In this document: piece by piece, positions 24,421 through 35,718 of the stretch
Layout: every line of letters starts with the position of its first letter
Numbering within the stretch: position 1 is the first letter of the stretch
Assembly (NCBI GenBank): GCA_914767885.1
Contig: CAJZBQ010000004.1
Location: 1,155,001-1,219,000, forward strand
Reading direction: 5' to 3'
Origin: Blepharisma stoltei
Taxonomy: Eukaryota > Ciliophora > Heterotrichea > Heterotrichida > Blepharismidae
Length of the DNA: 64,000 nt
Translations under genes and position numbers: made by a program
Notes under the pieces: model-generated
What the model was told of the DNA's origin: nothing
Databases searched by the model: none
Seen by the model: only the letters and a program-made list of their open reading frames with translations

Positions 24421-24522
24421 TACAAGTTTTAATAGTTTTTTTTCTTTGTATTTGTAATTTTTAATATATTTTTTTAAATTTAATTTGACTAGTCCAAACC
24501 TATTTAATAAATTAATTTTCTG

Positions 24523-25616
24523 CTACATATATATAAATAATTCTTGCATATCAGTTTTCATTTTTTGACATAAGTCAGCATATGCTTTGTTTTCAGCAAT
24601 AATGAATTTTCAGCTTTCTTCATTCATGTCGACTCCTTCTACATTAACTTGAGATATCTTATAAAGCTTGCCTTGCAATTCTTCATATCTGGTTTCTTTG
24701 TCTTCAAGCTTTATATTCAAAGCTTGGTTTTCTTTCAAAACTCGCTCAATTTTTTTTTCAAGCGACCTTTTGCTTTCTGCACAGTTAGTTAATTTTCTGT
24801 TTAAGTCTTCTACTTTTGATTCTAATTCATTTGTATATAATTTACTATATATATCCTATAAAAATCCTATTTATTTTCTTACTTTCTATACAAATTAAAG
24901 AACTTTTATTAAAATAAATTATTATTATTTAACAAATTTTATATATTTAAAGCCTTCAAGGTATTTCTTTCTGTTAGCGCTTCATCATACGCCTTTTGTA
25001 TTTTTGCTAACAAAGTTCCATAAATCGTGTCCTTATTTATAATTTCCTGGAAAATTTCTCTATACACATTAAGCTTCCCTACTGTCTGAAGCCTGTCTTT
25101 TTGTGATAACTCACTTAGTTTCTGTGAAAGCTTGCCTTCAAGAAACTGAATTTCTGTCGACGCCGTACTTTGCCTTGACGGGATTTTCGGAGACCCTTTA
25201 GAGTCATTCCCTTGTGAAGGAATTTTGAAGGAATTATTAAATGACAAATTTACGCTGTGGCCTTGTCTATTAGGCTTTATGACTGTAAAATTATCAATAC
25301 TTTCATTGAGAAGTGGCAAATTTGAATGTGAAGAAGTCCGTTTTTGAGGAGGGATTGACTGGGTTTGTAGAAGGGAACTTGAGGAATTTTTTTTTATTGT
25401 AGGAGTAGCTCGACGAATTCTCGCTGGGGAAGGGTCAGCCTTGTGAGGAGAAGATTTTGAGCGTGAGTTTGGACGTGCATATGGAGAGTTCTTGTAAATT
25501 TGGGAAACTTTGTTGGTGACTGATTGAGAAAGAGTGATTTTTGGGGGTTGGGATAAAGAGATGTGTCCTAGCTTTGTTGGGGTGTTAGAAAATCGTTGAA
25601 CTTTATTGAGGTTCAT
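24523..25616 (-). CDS. TSNAXIP1-like coiled-coil protein
   Basis: A 329-residue protein. Residues 1-150 are basic, Ser/Pro-rich and disordered. About 170-225 contain YREIFQEIINKDTIYGTLLAKIQKAYDEAL, which fits the N-terminal domain of translin-associated factor X-interacting protein 1 (Fxxv...Yg.lL.kIK..Ye). The remainder is a coiled coil ending MKTDMQELFIYM. An IES of 104 bp at 24838-24941 splits the coiled coil; removal gives 330 codons including the stop. TGA at 24616 encodes Trp. Related proteins are often linked to cilia and basal bodies; that link is inference here. Confidence 0.7.
24838..24941. other. IES (104 bp)
   Basis: On the coding strand AAT-ATA joins TAT-ACA-AAT, giving KALNI-YTNELES in frame. 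Confidence 0.75.
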
Positions 25617-25801
25617 TATAATTAGCTATTATCTTCCTCAAAATAAATTTGAAATGGTTCTGATTAATTTAAACTTAATAAGCAGAAAAAAGCTTTTATT
25701 TGAGTGATTAGATCATGAATTTCTTATAATTTTTTAAATAAATACGCAAGGCATCTGAAATTAATTAAAAAAATGATTTGTAAATGTATTAACATTAGCA
25801 T

Positions 25802-26386
25802 AATTAAAATATGGTGTCTTCGTCTGGGTATGGCCTCCCGGCCATACATACTCGACTCATATTTTAATTATATCCGGCAAGGTTTTGCCATTCCAGAAAT
25901 GGGCAACAATGCTATGGTAAGCAATTCTGCAGTGCAGAGCAGAGCAGAGCCTGGCCCATGCCTAATGACTAGAATGGATTTTATCCTCGAGAGGAAAGGG
26001 TGTCCAAGTTTGGAAAGGGTAAGCCCAGCAGAGTCTACAGGCAATGCCTAGACCATTCGGGCAACTACCTAGCGTGAAACTGGGCGTTACGTCCCAGGAC
26101 TTGGAATTTCCCTTTTTGCCGAAAGGTGACCAGAAATTTCATTTTTTGGAATTTCGGAAAGCCAACTCCCGTAACTCAAGCAGCAGCCGCAGGATTTCAT
26201 AGCCCGCCCACTCAAGACTTAAGCCGCAGTACGCTGTGGGAAGGAGTAGACGTGTTTCCCTTTGGCGATTCTTTATGGCTCGTTGGGAGTTCGTCGCAAA
26301 GCAGGTGAACCTCACATCTAGGTCCTTGGTGTCTTCGTTAACAAGACGGCAGTCGCCTCATTAATGTAATTTAAGATTAAGATTAA
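25802..26386 (+). mobile_element. SINE/LINE-like retro-insertion (intergenic)
   Basis: It is flanked by a 16-bp duplication GTATTAACATTAGCAT (25786-25801 and 26387-26402). It ends in a tandem (GATTAA)-like tail at 26367-26386. The GC content is far above the surroundings. It lies between the TSNAXIP1-like and 26424 genes. The short ORFs inside it are not convincing proteins. Confidence 0.85.
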
Positions 26387-26423
26387 GTATTAACATTAGC
26401 ATCAAAATTACTAATTTCCAATC

Positions 26424-27056
26424 CTAAAACGAGTCTACGCTGTTTCTTTTTCTTGAAATTTTCTTTTCTTCTGTTTTCTTTTCGCTTTTTTCTTCACTTT
26501 CTTCTTTTAAAAATGTTAAAATTTTTGTGACCTGCTCTTTTATATACCCTTGCCTATTTTGAAGAAGTGCCAAAGACCCTTTTGAAACTCTGAGTTTATT
26601 ATGCAATTTGGCATTATGTTTTGATAAATGGGCATATAGCATCTTTAATAGCTGCAATTTATTATGCTTTGGGTCTTTATTTTCGTTTTCTTCAGTAGCT
26701 AAAGGGGAATCAACTTCAAGCTCTTCGTATTTCATAATTGGGATGTCAAAATCAGTCTTTGCAACATAATTTCTATTTGGATTTCTCTCTAATGAATCAA
26801 ATTTGTCTATGTTTGGGGCAAATGTAGAATGCCGACGAGCACTTCTGATTTTTTCAACATTCATTTTTACGCCTGGCATCATTGTAGGATGCCTTTTTAG
26901 TGTTCGCAAGTTTGGCTTGTTATCTGGGGATTGTGGCTCTGAGCCTTTTAGTGAATTTTCTTTCTTTCTTCTAGCAATTTCAGATTTGTTTTCTTCTTTT
27001 TTTTCTTCTATTATATTTTGCCACATTTTTCTGAATTTTTCTTTTTTGAAATTCAT
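26424..27056 (-). CDS. Basic protein of unknown function
   Basis: 210 residues, ATG at 27056, single uninterrupted frame. The N-terminus is Lys/Glu-rich (MNFKKEKFRKMWQNIIEEKKEE), followed by an Arg/His-rich segment (TLKRHPTMMPGVKMN, SARRHSTF) with basophilic kinase sites. A predicted helix spans LQLLKMLYAHLSKHNAKLHNKL, and a Lys/Glu tail closes it. It lies 79 bp downstream of the stop of the co-oriented K+ channel gene. No domain recognised. Confidence 0.65.
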   Translation of the reverse strand: MNFKKEKFRKMWQNIIEEKKEENKSEIARRKKENSLKGSEPQSPDNKPNLRTLKRHPTMMPGVKMNVEKIRSARRHSTFAPNIDKFDSLERNPNRNYVAKTDFDIPIMKYEELEVDSPLATEENENKDPKHNKLQLLKMLYAHLSKHNAKLHNKLRVSKGSLALLQNRQGYIKEQVTKILTFLKEESEEKSEKKTEEKKISRKRNSVDSF

Positions 27057-27135
27057 TGTTTTTAGGTCATAGAAATTTTAATTTTTTTTAAATATTAATA
27101 TCTGGGTTTTCAAGATAATTCAATAATACCAATAT

Positions 27136-28308
27136 TTACCTTGTTTTTTGCTTATTTTTTTTATTGTTATCACTATTTTTAGGCGATTTATCATTTTTTT
27201 CTAAATTTCTCGTTGAAGATTTTTTAAGTCTCCAGCTTTGTTGTCTATCAAGAATAAAAGCTTTTTTTGTTTCTATTTTTAGAGCTGTCTCTTTGGCTTC
27301 AGAGTTTTTTATGCATCTAAGTCTAGAAGTGTCATTGATTTCTTCAGCAATTTTTGGAAATTCTTCAAGCATCTTTAAGAAATGCCTTTTAGACAGGACT
27401 AAAAACTCAGCCCCATCCTTTGTGGCTTGCACTGAACAGTCTCTAGGGGTGTTTTCCATGATTTCGACTTCTCCAAAATAAGATCCTTGCACATATGATT
27501 TAAAAACAACGCCATTTGAGGCTATTAAATTTACTCTTCCTTTAGTCAAAAAATAAACCTCGTCTGGAAATTCATACTCTTTATATAAAAACTCGCCTGG
27601 CTGAAGACTTACAGTTCGGAGTTTAGGGACTATGTAAGATATAAATCCTGGGTCTTTGTCCTGGAAAAAGTAAATTTTTTCCACAATTTTATGATGCATA
27701 TGCAGAGACACATCAGTCCTTAGCGAGGCTGGCAATTCATTCATCAAAGTATCCTGATCAAACCAGCTGAACATATTTTCTTCATAATTCAAAAGAATAT
27801 GAGCTTTAATTTTCTGCTTTAAATCATCTGGAAGCTTCGTCGCTTTTGCAAAATCATTTAAAGCATTTAAGCGGTTTCGTAAATTTGATGTTTTGCTGTC
27901 CATATTCGCCATGATTGTGGAGAGATTGGAAATTGTGTAAGAGTAAAATGCAGCCCTGGATCCATCCAAATTTTAAAAATAATTATTAAAAATATTTTTT
28001 TGAAAAAAATAAGTTTCTTAGGCAACCCCAAGTGCCATCAGGACAAATACAAAGGCTCTTTCGGATTTAGTATAAGCATGGATATCTCCATAGCCTACAG
28101 TTGTTAATGTTGTGAAAATGAAATAAATCGAGGCAATATAACAAGAGGTTTTATCAGAATCTATATAGCCATGCCGAGCTACTCAAGTATTTGGGCTAAA
28201 ATTATCAAGTTTTGCTATTAAGTATCAAAGACACCCCATCACGTGCACAACAATCGCTACAAAAATTGCAAATTTTATAAGCTTTATTGCTCCTCTATGG
28301 TCTTTCAT
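27136..28308 (-). CDS. K+ channel with pore and cyclic-nucleotide-binding domain, lacking S1-S4
   Basis: 365 residues from the first in-frame ATG (28308). S5 is LIKFAIFVAIVVHVMGCLWYLI, then the pore loop with filter TTLTTVGYGD, S6 (FVFVLMALGVA), a C-linker (KATKLPDDLKQKIKAHILLNYEE) and a CNBD (YFLTKGRVNLIASNG...GSYFGEVEIMENTPRDCSV). This is the EAG/CNG-like order, but no voltage sensor is encoded upstream: only about 460 bp separate S5 from the divergent carboxypeptidase-like gene, and a palindromic element fills part of it. The CNBD lacks the Arg of the FGE..L....R.A.. phosphate cassette in its standard place. TGA-Trp occurs twice in the S5/pore region. An IES lies at 27944-28018. Confidence 0.8.
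27944..28018. other. IES (75 bp)
   Basis: On the coding strand GCC-TA joins C-TCT-TAC, restoring GVA-YSYTISNL at the end of S6 and removing a TAA. Confidence 0.8.
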
Positions 28309-28462
28309 TTTTGATAATTTTATTTAAAATTATTATAACTCCTTCTCTATGACTTCTTGATAGAACTATATTTCATAGAAAAACTTTACCAATTTATAAA
28401 TCTAGCATTCTTTTTAAATAACTACTGATTTTTATGCTATTACAAAAAGCATTTAAATTAAT

Positions 28463-28594
28463 ATTATGCGTTGCCTAAATTGCTTATCTAGGTTTGCATG
28501 CTAAAATATAGAGAAATCACATATGGAAATTTCTTAAACGTTGGAGAAAATTTTGGTGCACCAGCCTATATAAGCAATTTAGGCAATGCATAAT
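28463..28594. repeat. Inverted-repeat element, family E copy 2
   Basis: The same terminal arm as at 1624-1833 (ATTATGCGTTGCCTAAATTG and complement), with a shorter centre. It lies where the missing 5' part of the K+ channel gene would be expected. Confidence 0.85.
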
Positions 28595-28773
28595 AGCTTT
28601 TTAGAGTAAAATAGGATCGTTTAAAATCTTCTGTTAATTATCTAAATTAAATACCAATAATTGCAGTAAAATTAGCATGGCTATACTAAAATATAAAAAG
28701 AAAAGATAATAAATATATTTAGTAACTGATTACATACTAATTAGCATTCAAATTAAATCGTGATAATTGTAAA

Positions 28774-30907
28774 ATGGTAATTCATTTGATTTTTCTTTTC
28801 TTCAGCGTCGTTTATTCCTGGGATGACTCAAATTTGGCCACAGGCAGCTTAGGAGGCTACTTCAACATGACGGAAATTAATAAAATGCTGGAAAGCTTAG
28901 CATCCACCAGCGTGACCTCGATTACTGCAGGCCAAACTGAAGGCGGCGTCGATATAAAAGGAGTCAAAGTGATTTCAACAGGTAAATATTACTTAGATGG
29001 CCTTGACTCCACAAAAAGACAAAAAATTCTGGTTACAGGGACCCATACAACGGCTCAGCCTTTATCAGCTACCCAAGTCTTATATTTATTAAACTACATG
29101 ATCAATGATGCTAGTTCTGACACCGTTTATTTACTCCAAACCTCCATATTCTACTTCTTTCCAGTGATAAATGTGGACGCATATACAAAATCATACGAAA
29201 ACTATGCAACTACAAGTAGCTTTGTGACATATTTAAAAAACACCAAAAGTACATGCACATCAGAGTAATTTTTATACAGCGCCACTAAGTCAGGAGTAGA
29301 CCTTAATGCAAATTTTGGCGCATATTGGGGTTATGACAGCAAAGGGTCTTCAGACGATACTTGTAGTGATACTTATAGAGGAACTGCTGCATTTTCTGAA
29401 AAAGAGTCTTCAGCAATAAAGTCATTACTCACAAATGAAGGGACCTTTACGATGTGGATTCATTATGATAACTATGGAAATAAGTATTTTTACCCTTATT
29501 CCTACACAGATGGAGATATGTTATCCTCATTTATATTGAAATGATATTTTTTTATATAAAAAATCTAGTAATTATTATAAATAAGTATAAAAGCTTTTAC
29601 AGGCCAAGAAAAATATTATTCTTATTATACAAATTTAGCAACAAATGCGACTTCTTTGGGATCAATGACCTATGGCACTACTCATGATAAGAACGCAACT
29701 GTTGCAAATGGTGCTATAATAGACTATGGTATGAACAATACAATTATTTCATTTTTAGCTGCAATAGGAGATAAAAACACAGCAAAAGATGCAATACTTT
29801 CTACTTGTAAAACCCATGTGACTACTTTTAAAGAAATTATTATGACAAGCACTCCTGATATATAGCCTGATCCAAAGCAGGGATTGGGTTTGACTGAGGT
29901 TAGGAAATTTCAGATGGGGAGTTGACGAACCAAGTTTGTTTGGTAAGTCAACTCCCCAGGTGGCAAATCCTATTCTTATTAGAGATTTTCATATCTGAGG
30001 AGCTGATTTGCTAGAAAATGTTGGCTCCTCAACTCCCCCATCTGACGTTTCCTGACCTCAGTCAAACCCGATCTAAAGCAGCGATCGAGCTATAAAACTT
30101 TACCTTTCCAGCAGTGCAAAAGTGGACTGCGGAACAAATTGTGGGGACGCTATAGGGTTGCTATAAAAAACCCAAAAATAAATTAACGTAATTTTTCTTA
30201 AAAAATACCAGAAAATCCCATTTTTCACAGCTACCGACGCTGTAAACCCTGTAGCATATTCAACCTTAACATTCACATTACAAAATCTTGGGATTTCTGA
30301 CAGTTATGATAGCCTAAATTTCATTTTTAAAGCTACTTATGGGTCAACTTATGACTATATGGTCACTAACGTCACAGGTGGAGGAGGCTCTCTAGATATT
30401 ACCAATGTGACAGACTCTGCTGAAAAAATCAGTTTTCAAGTCAATATTGGCTCACTTACAAAGCTTACGAACTATACTTTGAAAATAAACTTATACAGCT
30501 ATAAAGGAGCTTCTTATAATGATGAGGACATGGCTATCACCTATACAGCCACAGCTACCAGCTCATTATCAGCAACTAAAACCTTTTTAACGACTGGTGA
30601 TGCCAAGCTATCAGGGGTCACAACACCTTCTACTAGTACTAATAATAACAATGGCTCAGGGGCTTTTCAATACATTAGGGTATCCAGCTCCCACAAAGAG
30701 CTTGCTGCAGTCGCTGTGATAAGCATTTTTATGGGAATTATTATGATAGTCATATGGGTTTTTATTATAAGAAGATTCAAACATGAAAAAGAATTCGGAA
30801 GCGCCAATGAGGAGCATGACGCAATGTCTCATGAAGAAATCAATATTAAGCTAGATGAAAAAGATACCAAAAATGTTACAACTGATATAGCCCATGTCTA
30901 CTTATAG
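28774..30907 (+). CDS. Type I membrane protein with M14 carboxypeptidase-like ectodomain, probably inactive
   Basis: 590 residues: signal peptide (MVIHLIFLFFSVVYS), M14-fold ectodomain, Ser/Thr/Asn linker, one TM helix (AVAVISIFMGIIMIVIWVFII) and a cytosolic tail. M14 landmarks are visible: GTHTTAQP, PVINVDAY, GVDLNANFGAYWG, YRGTAAFSEKES and IHYDNYGNKYFYPYSY. The first zinc motif HxxE reads HTTA, so the Glu ligand is gone, and the substrate Arg of NRN is Ala (NAN). The third zinc His (IHYDNYG) is kept. A pseudoenzyme with a binding role is likely. A 15-nt intron lies at 29265-29279 and IESs at 29555-29587, 29863-30094 and 30153-30233; removal gives 591 codons. TGA at 29542 encodes Trp. Confidence 0.82.
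29555..29587. other. Short IES (33 bp, borders tentative)
   Basis: TA-to-TA removal keeps WYFFI-KAFTGQEKYY in frame and deletes TAA and TAG. Confidence 0.5.
29863..30094. mobile_element. Inverted-repeat IES (232 bp)
   Basis: TA 29861-29862 to TA 30093-30094 restores STPDI-KLYLSSSAKV. The arms GGGTTTGACTGAGGT and TGACCTCAGTCAAACCC are nearly complementary, with inner arms GGGGAGTTGACGA and AACTCCCCCATCTGA. It is a non-autonomous foldback element. Confidence 0.85.
30153..30233. other. IES (81 bp)
   Basis: TA 30151-30152 to TA 30232-30233 joins NCGDA-TDAVNPVAY in frame. The left border reads TATAGGG. Confidence 0.8.
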
Positions 30908-31009
30908 CTGGATATAGGCTAGTATATGCAGAAAAGCAAAATATTGAAGTTGGAAAGAGTAATTTATGATAATAATGAAATATAAGGAAGGATAAGCTAT
31001 AATATAAAT

Positions 31010-32833
31010 AGCAAAAATGAATTCCCATCAAGACCTGGAGATGATTTCAAAGGGCTCGGAGTTAGAAATCCTAATGGATTTGGATAATTAATATGGTGGC
31101 GGTGAATGCCCTTGACGATAGTACACCCTTTTGGGTGTTAAAATCGCTTTATATAGCCTAGACCAAGGCCTAGGCCCTTTAATCCTTATCCGTGGAATGC
31201 CTTCAGCGGTAGGGGGTGGGTAAGTCTTGGGAGTTAGCTGGTGGTGATCAAGTCCAGGTATTAGTTATCCGGATAGTTTGTGGGCCATGGGCTCTTACCT
31301 GCAGCTCCGGAGCGCCGTGGTCAATTTTTTCTGTGTGCTATCCTCCCTCAAGGTGGCCGAAGGAGGCATAGGTCAGTCCTCACTCGAATGACGTGAAGCA
31401 CAAGGAGTCTTTCTAACCCGTAAAGACTTCAGGATATCTGTGCAAGCCCAAGTTCCATAGTACAGCACTGTTCACACAAGGCTCAGAGGACTGATTCCTC
31501 CTGCAAACAGATTCTGAATATCGCAAAAGTGAAGTGTTCAAATCTGAAAGATTTTAATCTTAATCTTAATGGATTTGAGGTAAGAAATATGAACCAAGAA
31601 CCAAAGAAATTTGAATTTAAAACTGAAGCAAGATTGCCTGAAGATGGCTCACCAGGGCTTAAAGGGAGATTCGGGGTGTCAAATCCTCAACCTGAAATAA
31701 GAGGGAATTTTGGAGCGAATAGACCTGAAGGGGTTGAAGAAGGGTCACCTGGGCTAAAAGGGAGATTTGGCGCGCCAAATGCTCAGCCTGAAATAAAGGG
31801 GAATTTTGGAGGATATAGACCTGATGTCCCTGAAAAACAAAGTCCAAGGGTAGAAACTGTAGGATTTGGTGCAAGAGGAAACCCTGGAGGGCTAAGAGCA
31901 GTTGAAGTCCCTGAAAGACAAAGCCCAAGAGTAGAAAATCCAGGCTTTGGCAGGCCTGATATGAGGCCAGGAATCCAAAAAATTGATATCAGTGCCAACT
32001 CCTCTGACCAAAGCGTCAATATCCCTTCAATGAGAGGCCTTCCACCTAAATCAGAGCCTGAATTAAAAGGCACTGTAAACGTTCCTTCAGGCTTTTCCGC
32101 AATCCCAATAGAATCAGACGCTCCTAGCTCCCTCCATTTAATTGGAACAAATATAGGAAAATTTCCATTTTTTGGGTGCTTTAACCCTCTTTTTAAATCG
32201 AAAAAAATTATTTTTAAAGAAAATATAAGGTAAAATACTAAAAAAATTAAAATTTAATTGGAACAAGATATTTTGCTATAGTTTAAAGGGGGAAGTAAAG
32301 GAAAATTCATCCCTCAAGGACGAGAAATTCCTTCCCATCTAAAAGCATCGCCATTTGGAAAAGAGCCTCAAGCTAAACTCGGCGCTGTTGAAGAGCCACA
32401 ACTCCCAAGTTTTGCAAGGCAGCCGACTGATCCTGGGATGAAAGCTCCTTTACAAGAAAAGCAGTCCTTGGCGCCTGTATATGAAGCTGACGAGCCACGC
32501 CCTATATATGTAGAACCACAAGTAAGAATTGGAGGAATGGGCAGAGGAGGATTTTCAAGGCCTGTAGAAGAGCCAAAGCCACAATTCGCTAGTCCTCAGT
32601 TTAAAGGATCAATAGGGGTGTCAGTTGAAAGCCAGCCAAGAGCCCAAATACCTGGAGCTGGGATAAATTTAGGCGGCCCTCCTGCTAAAAGTACATTCCA
32701 GCCTATAAGTGCTGCTTTTAGAGCTGACGAAAGCAGCGATGACATCCAAATTTTGGCAGAAGAAAACAGGTGGGGAGACCCTCCATCAAGAAAAATAGGC
32801 CTCAATTCCAGCTCAAGTAATGAATCCTTCTAA
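31010..32833 (+). CDS. Low-complexity Gly/Pro-rich repeat protein (start unresolved)
   Basis: About 386 residues after removal of two inserts. It contains degenerate repeats of SPGLKGRFG..NPQPEI(R/K)GNFG and VPE(R/K)QSPRVE between 31630 and 31960, then Pro/Gly-rich sequence with further GG motifs and an acidic, Ser-rich end (SSSSNESF). No folded domain is visible. The frame is open from about 30990 but lacks an ATG, so the first exon or an upstream insert is unresolved. The inserts are the retro-element at 31074-31568 and the MITE at 32127-32297; both keep frame on TA-to-TA removal. Confidence 0.7.
31083..31566 (+). mobile_element. SINE/LINE-like retro-insertion inside exon
   Basis: Target duplication TAATGGATTTG at 31072-31082 and 31567-31577. 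It has a GC-rich body and ends in a (TTAATC)n tail. Excision TA 31072-31073 to TA 31567-31568 leaves NPNGFEVRNMN in frame. Confidence 0.82.
32127..32297. mobile_element. Short MITE family B acting as IES (171 bp)
   Basis: Ends GCTCCCTCCATTTAATTGGAAC and ...GTTTAAAGGGGGAAG. It is flanked by TA on both sides. Removal joins SDAP-KGKFIPQG in frame. Confidence 0.85.
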
Positions 32834-32909
32834 AAATCTTAAATAAAATCCATTTAAGGCTATTTTTATAACTATTAATTCAGCACTATTTATAACCCTT
32901 TAGAATAAA

Positions 32910-35555
32910 ATGGCAAAATCACACATCCTTTTATGTCTGCTCGCCCTGGTGTTTTCTCAATCCGACCTAGATATAATCCAGCAAGAAATCGAGGAATCCA
33001 AAAAACTACTGTCCCTTCTCAATCAAAAAATCCAGCATCTAAGCCAACTTCGTGAAGATTTGCTGAAAAATGAAGTCGAATTGCCAGTAATCTTTTATTT
33101 AGCTTTGAGATATACATAAAATGGCGGACGGCGACCGACCCACCCTCTCAGTGGTGGTTACCCATGTATATCCGGATGGGTTTTTGGAGCCAGAGTTAGT
33201 CCAACAACGTCTGGGACCTCGAAGCGAGAGGTCTAAGCGCAAAAGCCGCTGTTTTTGTGACCAGACCCATGGGCAGTTACTCGTGACTTCTTTTTGCCAG
33301 CTGCGCTCAGCCCAGCGAGTGCCCGAAATGAGGCGGGCGACTTACCTGCCTAAGTTGCTTTTGTGGCTCGCCCCGAATGGCGAAAGCTGTTGAGTTCTTT
33401 CTCGGGATGACCGGAAAAGAGGGGAAGGCGAGTTAGACAACTAAACGGGGGTCTCTCCAGTTTAAAAGGTGCCCTTCAATATGCAGATCTGGCGGACGAC
33501 GCGGCAGTGTTGGCGTAAACTTAGGCGACGATCCAAGTTGGAAATGGAGGCGATCAGCAAAGCCGGTATGAGACGGCCATTGACATTGCCTCTACCGAGA
33601 ACCGGGGGCTTCGACCCGGGCTTGGTGAACGCTCTGCCACCATACGGGAAACCGTAGAATGCTTCCTCGGACGTAGTGGGGACCTTAAATACCTAGCGTT
33701 AATCTAATCTAATCTATTTAGCTTGGAGACTCATGAAGGCATCTTCCTCAGCTGTCTGAAGACTACACCCAAGAAGAAAATATAGAAAATCGGTTTATTT
33801 TGAAAGGAGCTAATAGCGTCCCAGGGAAAATTCAGGCTGCAGATATCATGATTTTGAAGCCTTTTGAGCAGAATAAAGAGTCATATAGCTTCATTAATAC
33901 AGTAATTGTTGTATGCTTGAATGATGGGACGCTTAATATTTATGACTTAGCAGGAGAACTTCTTTATAGATACCAAACAGGTCATAAGCATTTATTTTGT
34001 GCAGCTACCCAAAATACTGATGAAATGCTGATAGCGACTATTGATAAAACAGAAATAAAGGTTCACCAAATAGAAATACACTTAGAAGCAAATTCAACAA
34101 TAACAGCAACAGATCAGGAATTTGGATTAAAATGCAGTAAAGCTAAATTTACTGTATCTTTGCTTTCTAGTGGTATTTTATTTAACGGCACAAATCCAGA
34201 ACCAACTGCATTTTCTCATTATTCTAGACTAGGCAAAAAATATTGGATTGTTGGAGACAGTGATGGATTTATAAATGTTTACCATTATAATGGAGAAATT
34301 TATAGCCGCGGGTCAACAGGATTATCTACAATAAAAACTTTAGATAGATCAGGCCAACAGCTAGCTTACGCAGGCGATAAAACTCTTGGGATTTACAACT
34401 TAGGCTCTATGGAGCCTCACATAATCTGTGACCCAGGAATTTACAATATAACTGACATTGCTATAGATTTCACCTCCTCAATAGTCCATGCCGCCTTTGA
34501 AAATGGTGAAATTTTTACTTATGATACCAGATTTACCACAAATAATGTTCCCACACATTGCAAAGCTATTGCAAGACTAGTAAATAAGCATGGCGGAATT
34601 GACACAAAACTTGTCAGTATAAAAGGATCATTATTAGCATGGGGTGACGGCGTTTTAACAGCCTTTAATACGTCATTTCTTGATGGGAAATCTTTCCTTC
34701 CCCCAGCTTATTTTTCGCTTAATCAGCTTCCACAGAAGGAATCTCCTCTTATGAAAGGGTTTAAATTGTCATTAGGAGGGCATTATTTAGCTATAGCCAG
34801 CAGTGACAGAATTGCGACTTATGAAATTATTGCACCTAAATATAAGCCACAAATAGCCTCTGAAAGCTTTGATTTTGGGAATTTAAGGATCATTGCAGTT
34901 GCCTTACTCCCCCCCCCCTCCGTGAGTGAACAAAACCATTAGAAAAATCGCTATTTTTTGCCCAAAAAACCCAACCTCTATGAGTGAACAAAAATTTTTT
35001 TTAATAGAAAAATTTTTTATGAAAAAAAGTTTTAATATATAAATGATAATTAGTATAATGAAATATAGAGCTAATTCTGTTATATTTTAAACAAATTGCT
35101 TTTAAAACATAAATTTTTGCAAATTGAATTAATATTTGCTTTCCAATTTTTGCGAATTAGGATTTTTTTTAAATTTCGAAAAAAAATATTTTTTATAAAA
35201 TTTTATATATAAATTGTTTTTTAAAAAAAAAAATTAACCCCCCTCCGTGAGTGAACAAAATTTTTTTGTTCACTCACGGAGGGGGGGGGAGTTAGCAATT
35301 ATAGGTATTGTGATATGGAAAGCTAAAACTAGAAAATCAAGGCCACAGCAAGAGGTAGAGAAGCTGGAAAAAGGGCTAGAGGACTTACAAAGGACGATAA
35401 ACCAGACTAATAAGATGAGTGAAGATATGACAAGGAAGCTGAGAGATGTAGAAGGCGAGGCCAGAAAAACAGTCAGATTTAATGAAAATTTAAGCTATAA
35501 TTATCCAAGCTCAAGGATTGTAGAAGAAGAGGGGGAATATGAAGATTATGAGTAA
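32910..35555 (+). CDS. Type I membrane protein with beta-propeller-like ectodomain
   Basis: 540 residues after removal of one intron and two mobile elements. Signal peptide MAKSHILLCLLALVFS, then a short coiled coil (QQEIEESKKLLSLLNQKIQHL), then a lumenal domain made of WD/quinoprotein-like strands (TVIVVCLNDGTLNIYDLAGELL, YWIVGDSDGFINVYHYNGEI, VHAAFENGEIFTYD), one TM helix (RIIAVALAIIGIVIW) and a 75-residue basic/acidic cytosolic coil. It resembles conserved lumenal propeller proteins of plants and protists; precise orthology is uncertain. The intron is 33087-33102 (16 nt). A retro-element sits across that intron, and a MITE family A copy lies inside the TM helix codons. Confidence 0.78.
33098..33716 (+). 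mobile_element. SINE/LINE-like retro-insertion starting inside a 16-nt intron
   Basis: Imperfect 14-bp duplication ATTTAGCTT(T/G)GAGA beside 33098 and at 33717. It has a GC-rich body and a (TAATC)n tail at 33700-33715. TA 33096-33097 to TA 33715-33716 excision rebuilds the intron GTAATCTTTTATTTAG and the coding join ELP-LGDSW. Around 33605-33640 lies a tRNA-like GGCTTCGACCC / GCTCTGCCAC pair. Confidence 0.82.
34907..35294 (-). mobile_element. MITE family A, copy 3, acting as IES
   Basis: It is in reverse orientation to the copies at 10509 and 10987: the direct-repeat end comes first, the hairpin end last. Flanking TTA on both sides (34904-34906, 35292-35294). Removal joins GCC-TTA to GCA-ATT inside a TM helix in frame. 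Confidence 0.92.
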
Positions 35556-35718
35556 TCAATAATAGTTAAGCTATAATTAATTAGTAGACATATAATTTTT
35601 ATGCTTTTTCGACAAAAAAATATCAATAATAAAAATAGAAAAAAATTATCCAAAATATAAAACATATTAATATAAAAATTATCAATAAAAAAAACATTGG
35701 CAGTCAAATAATTAGAAA

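Noticed and set aside
25773-26308. ORFs of 92 and 60 codons
   Set aside because: Inside the intergenic retro-insertion; no protein pattern.
33121-33657. ORFs of 90 and 62 codons
   Set aside because: Both lie in the retro-insertion 33098-33716, and their start depends on it.
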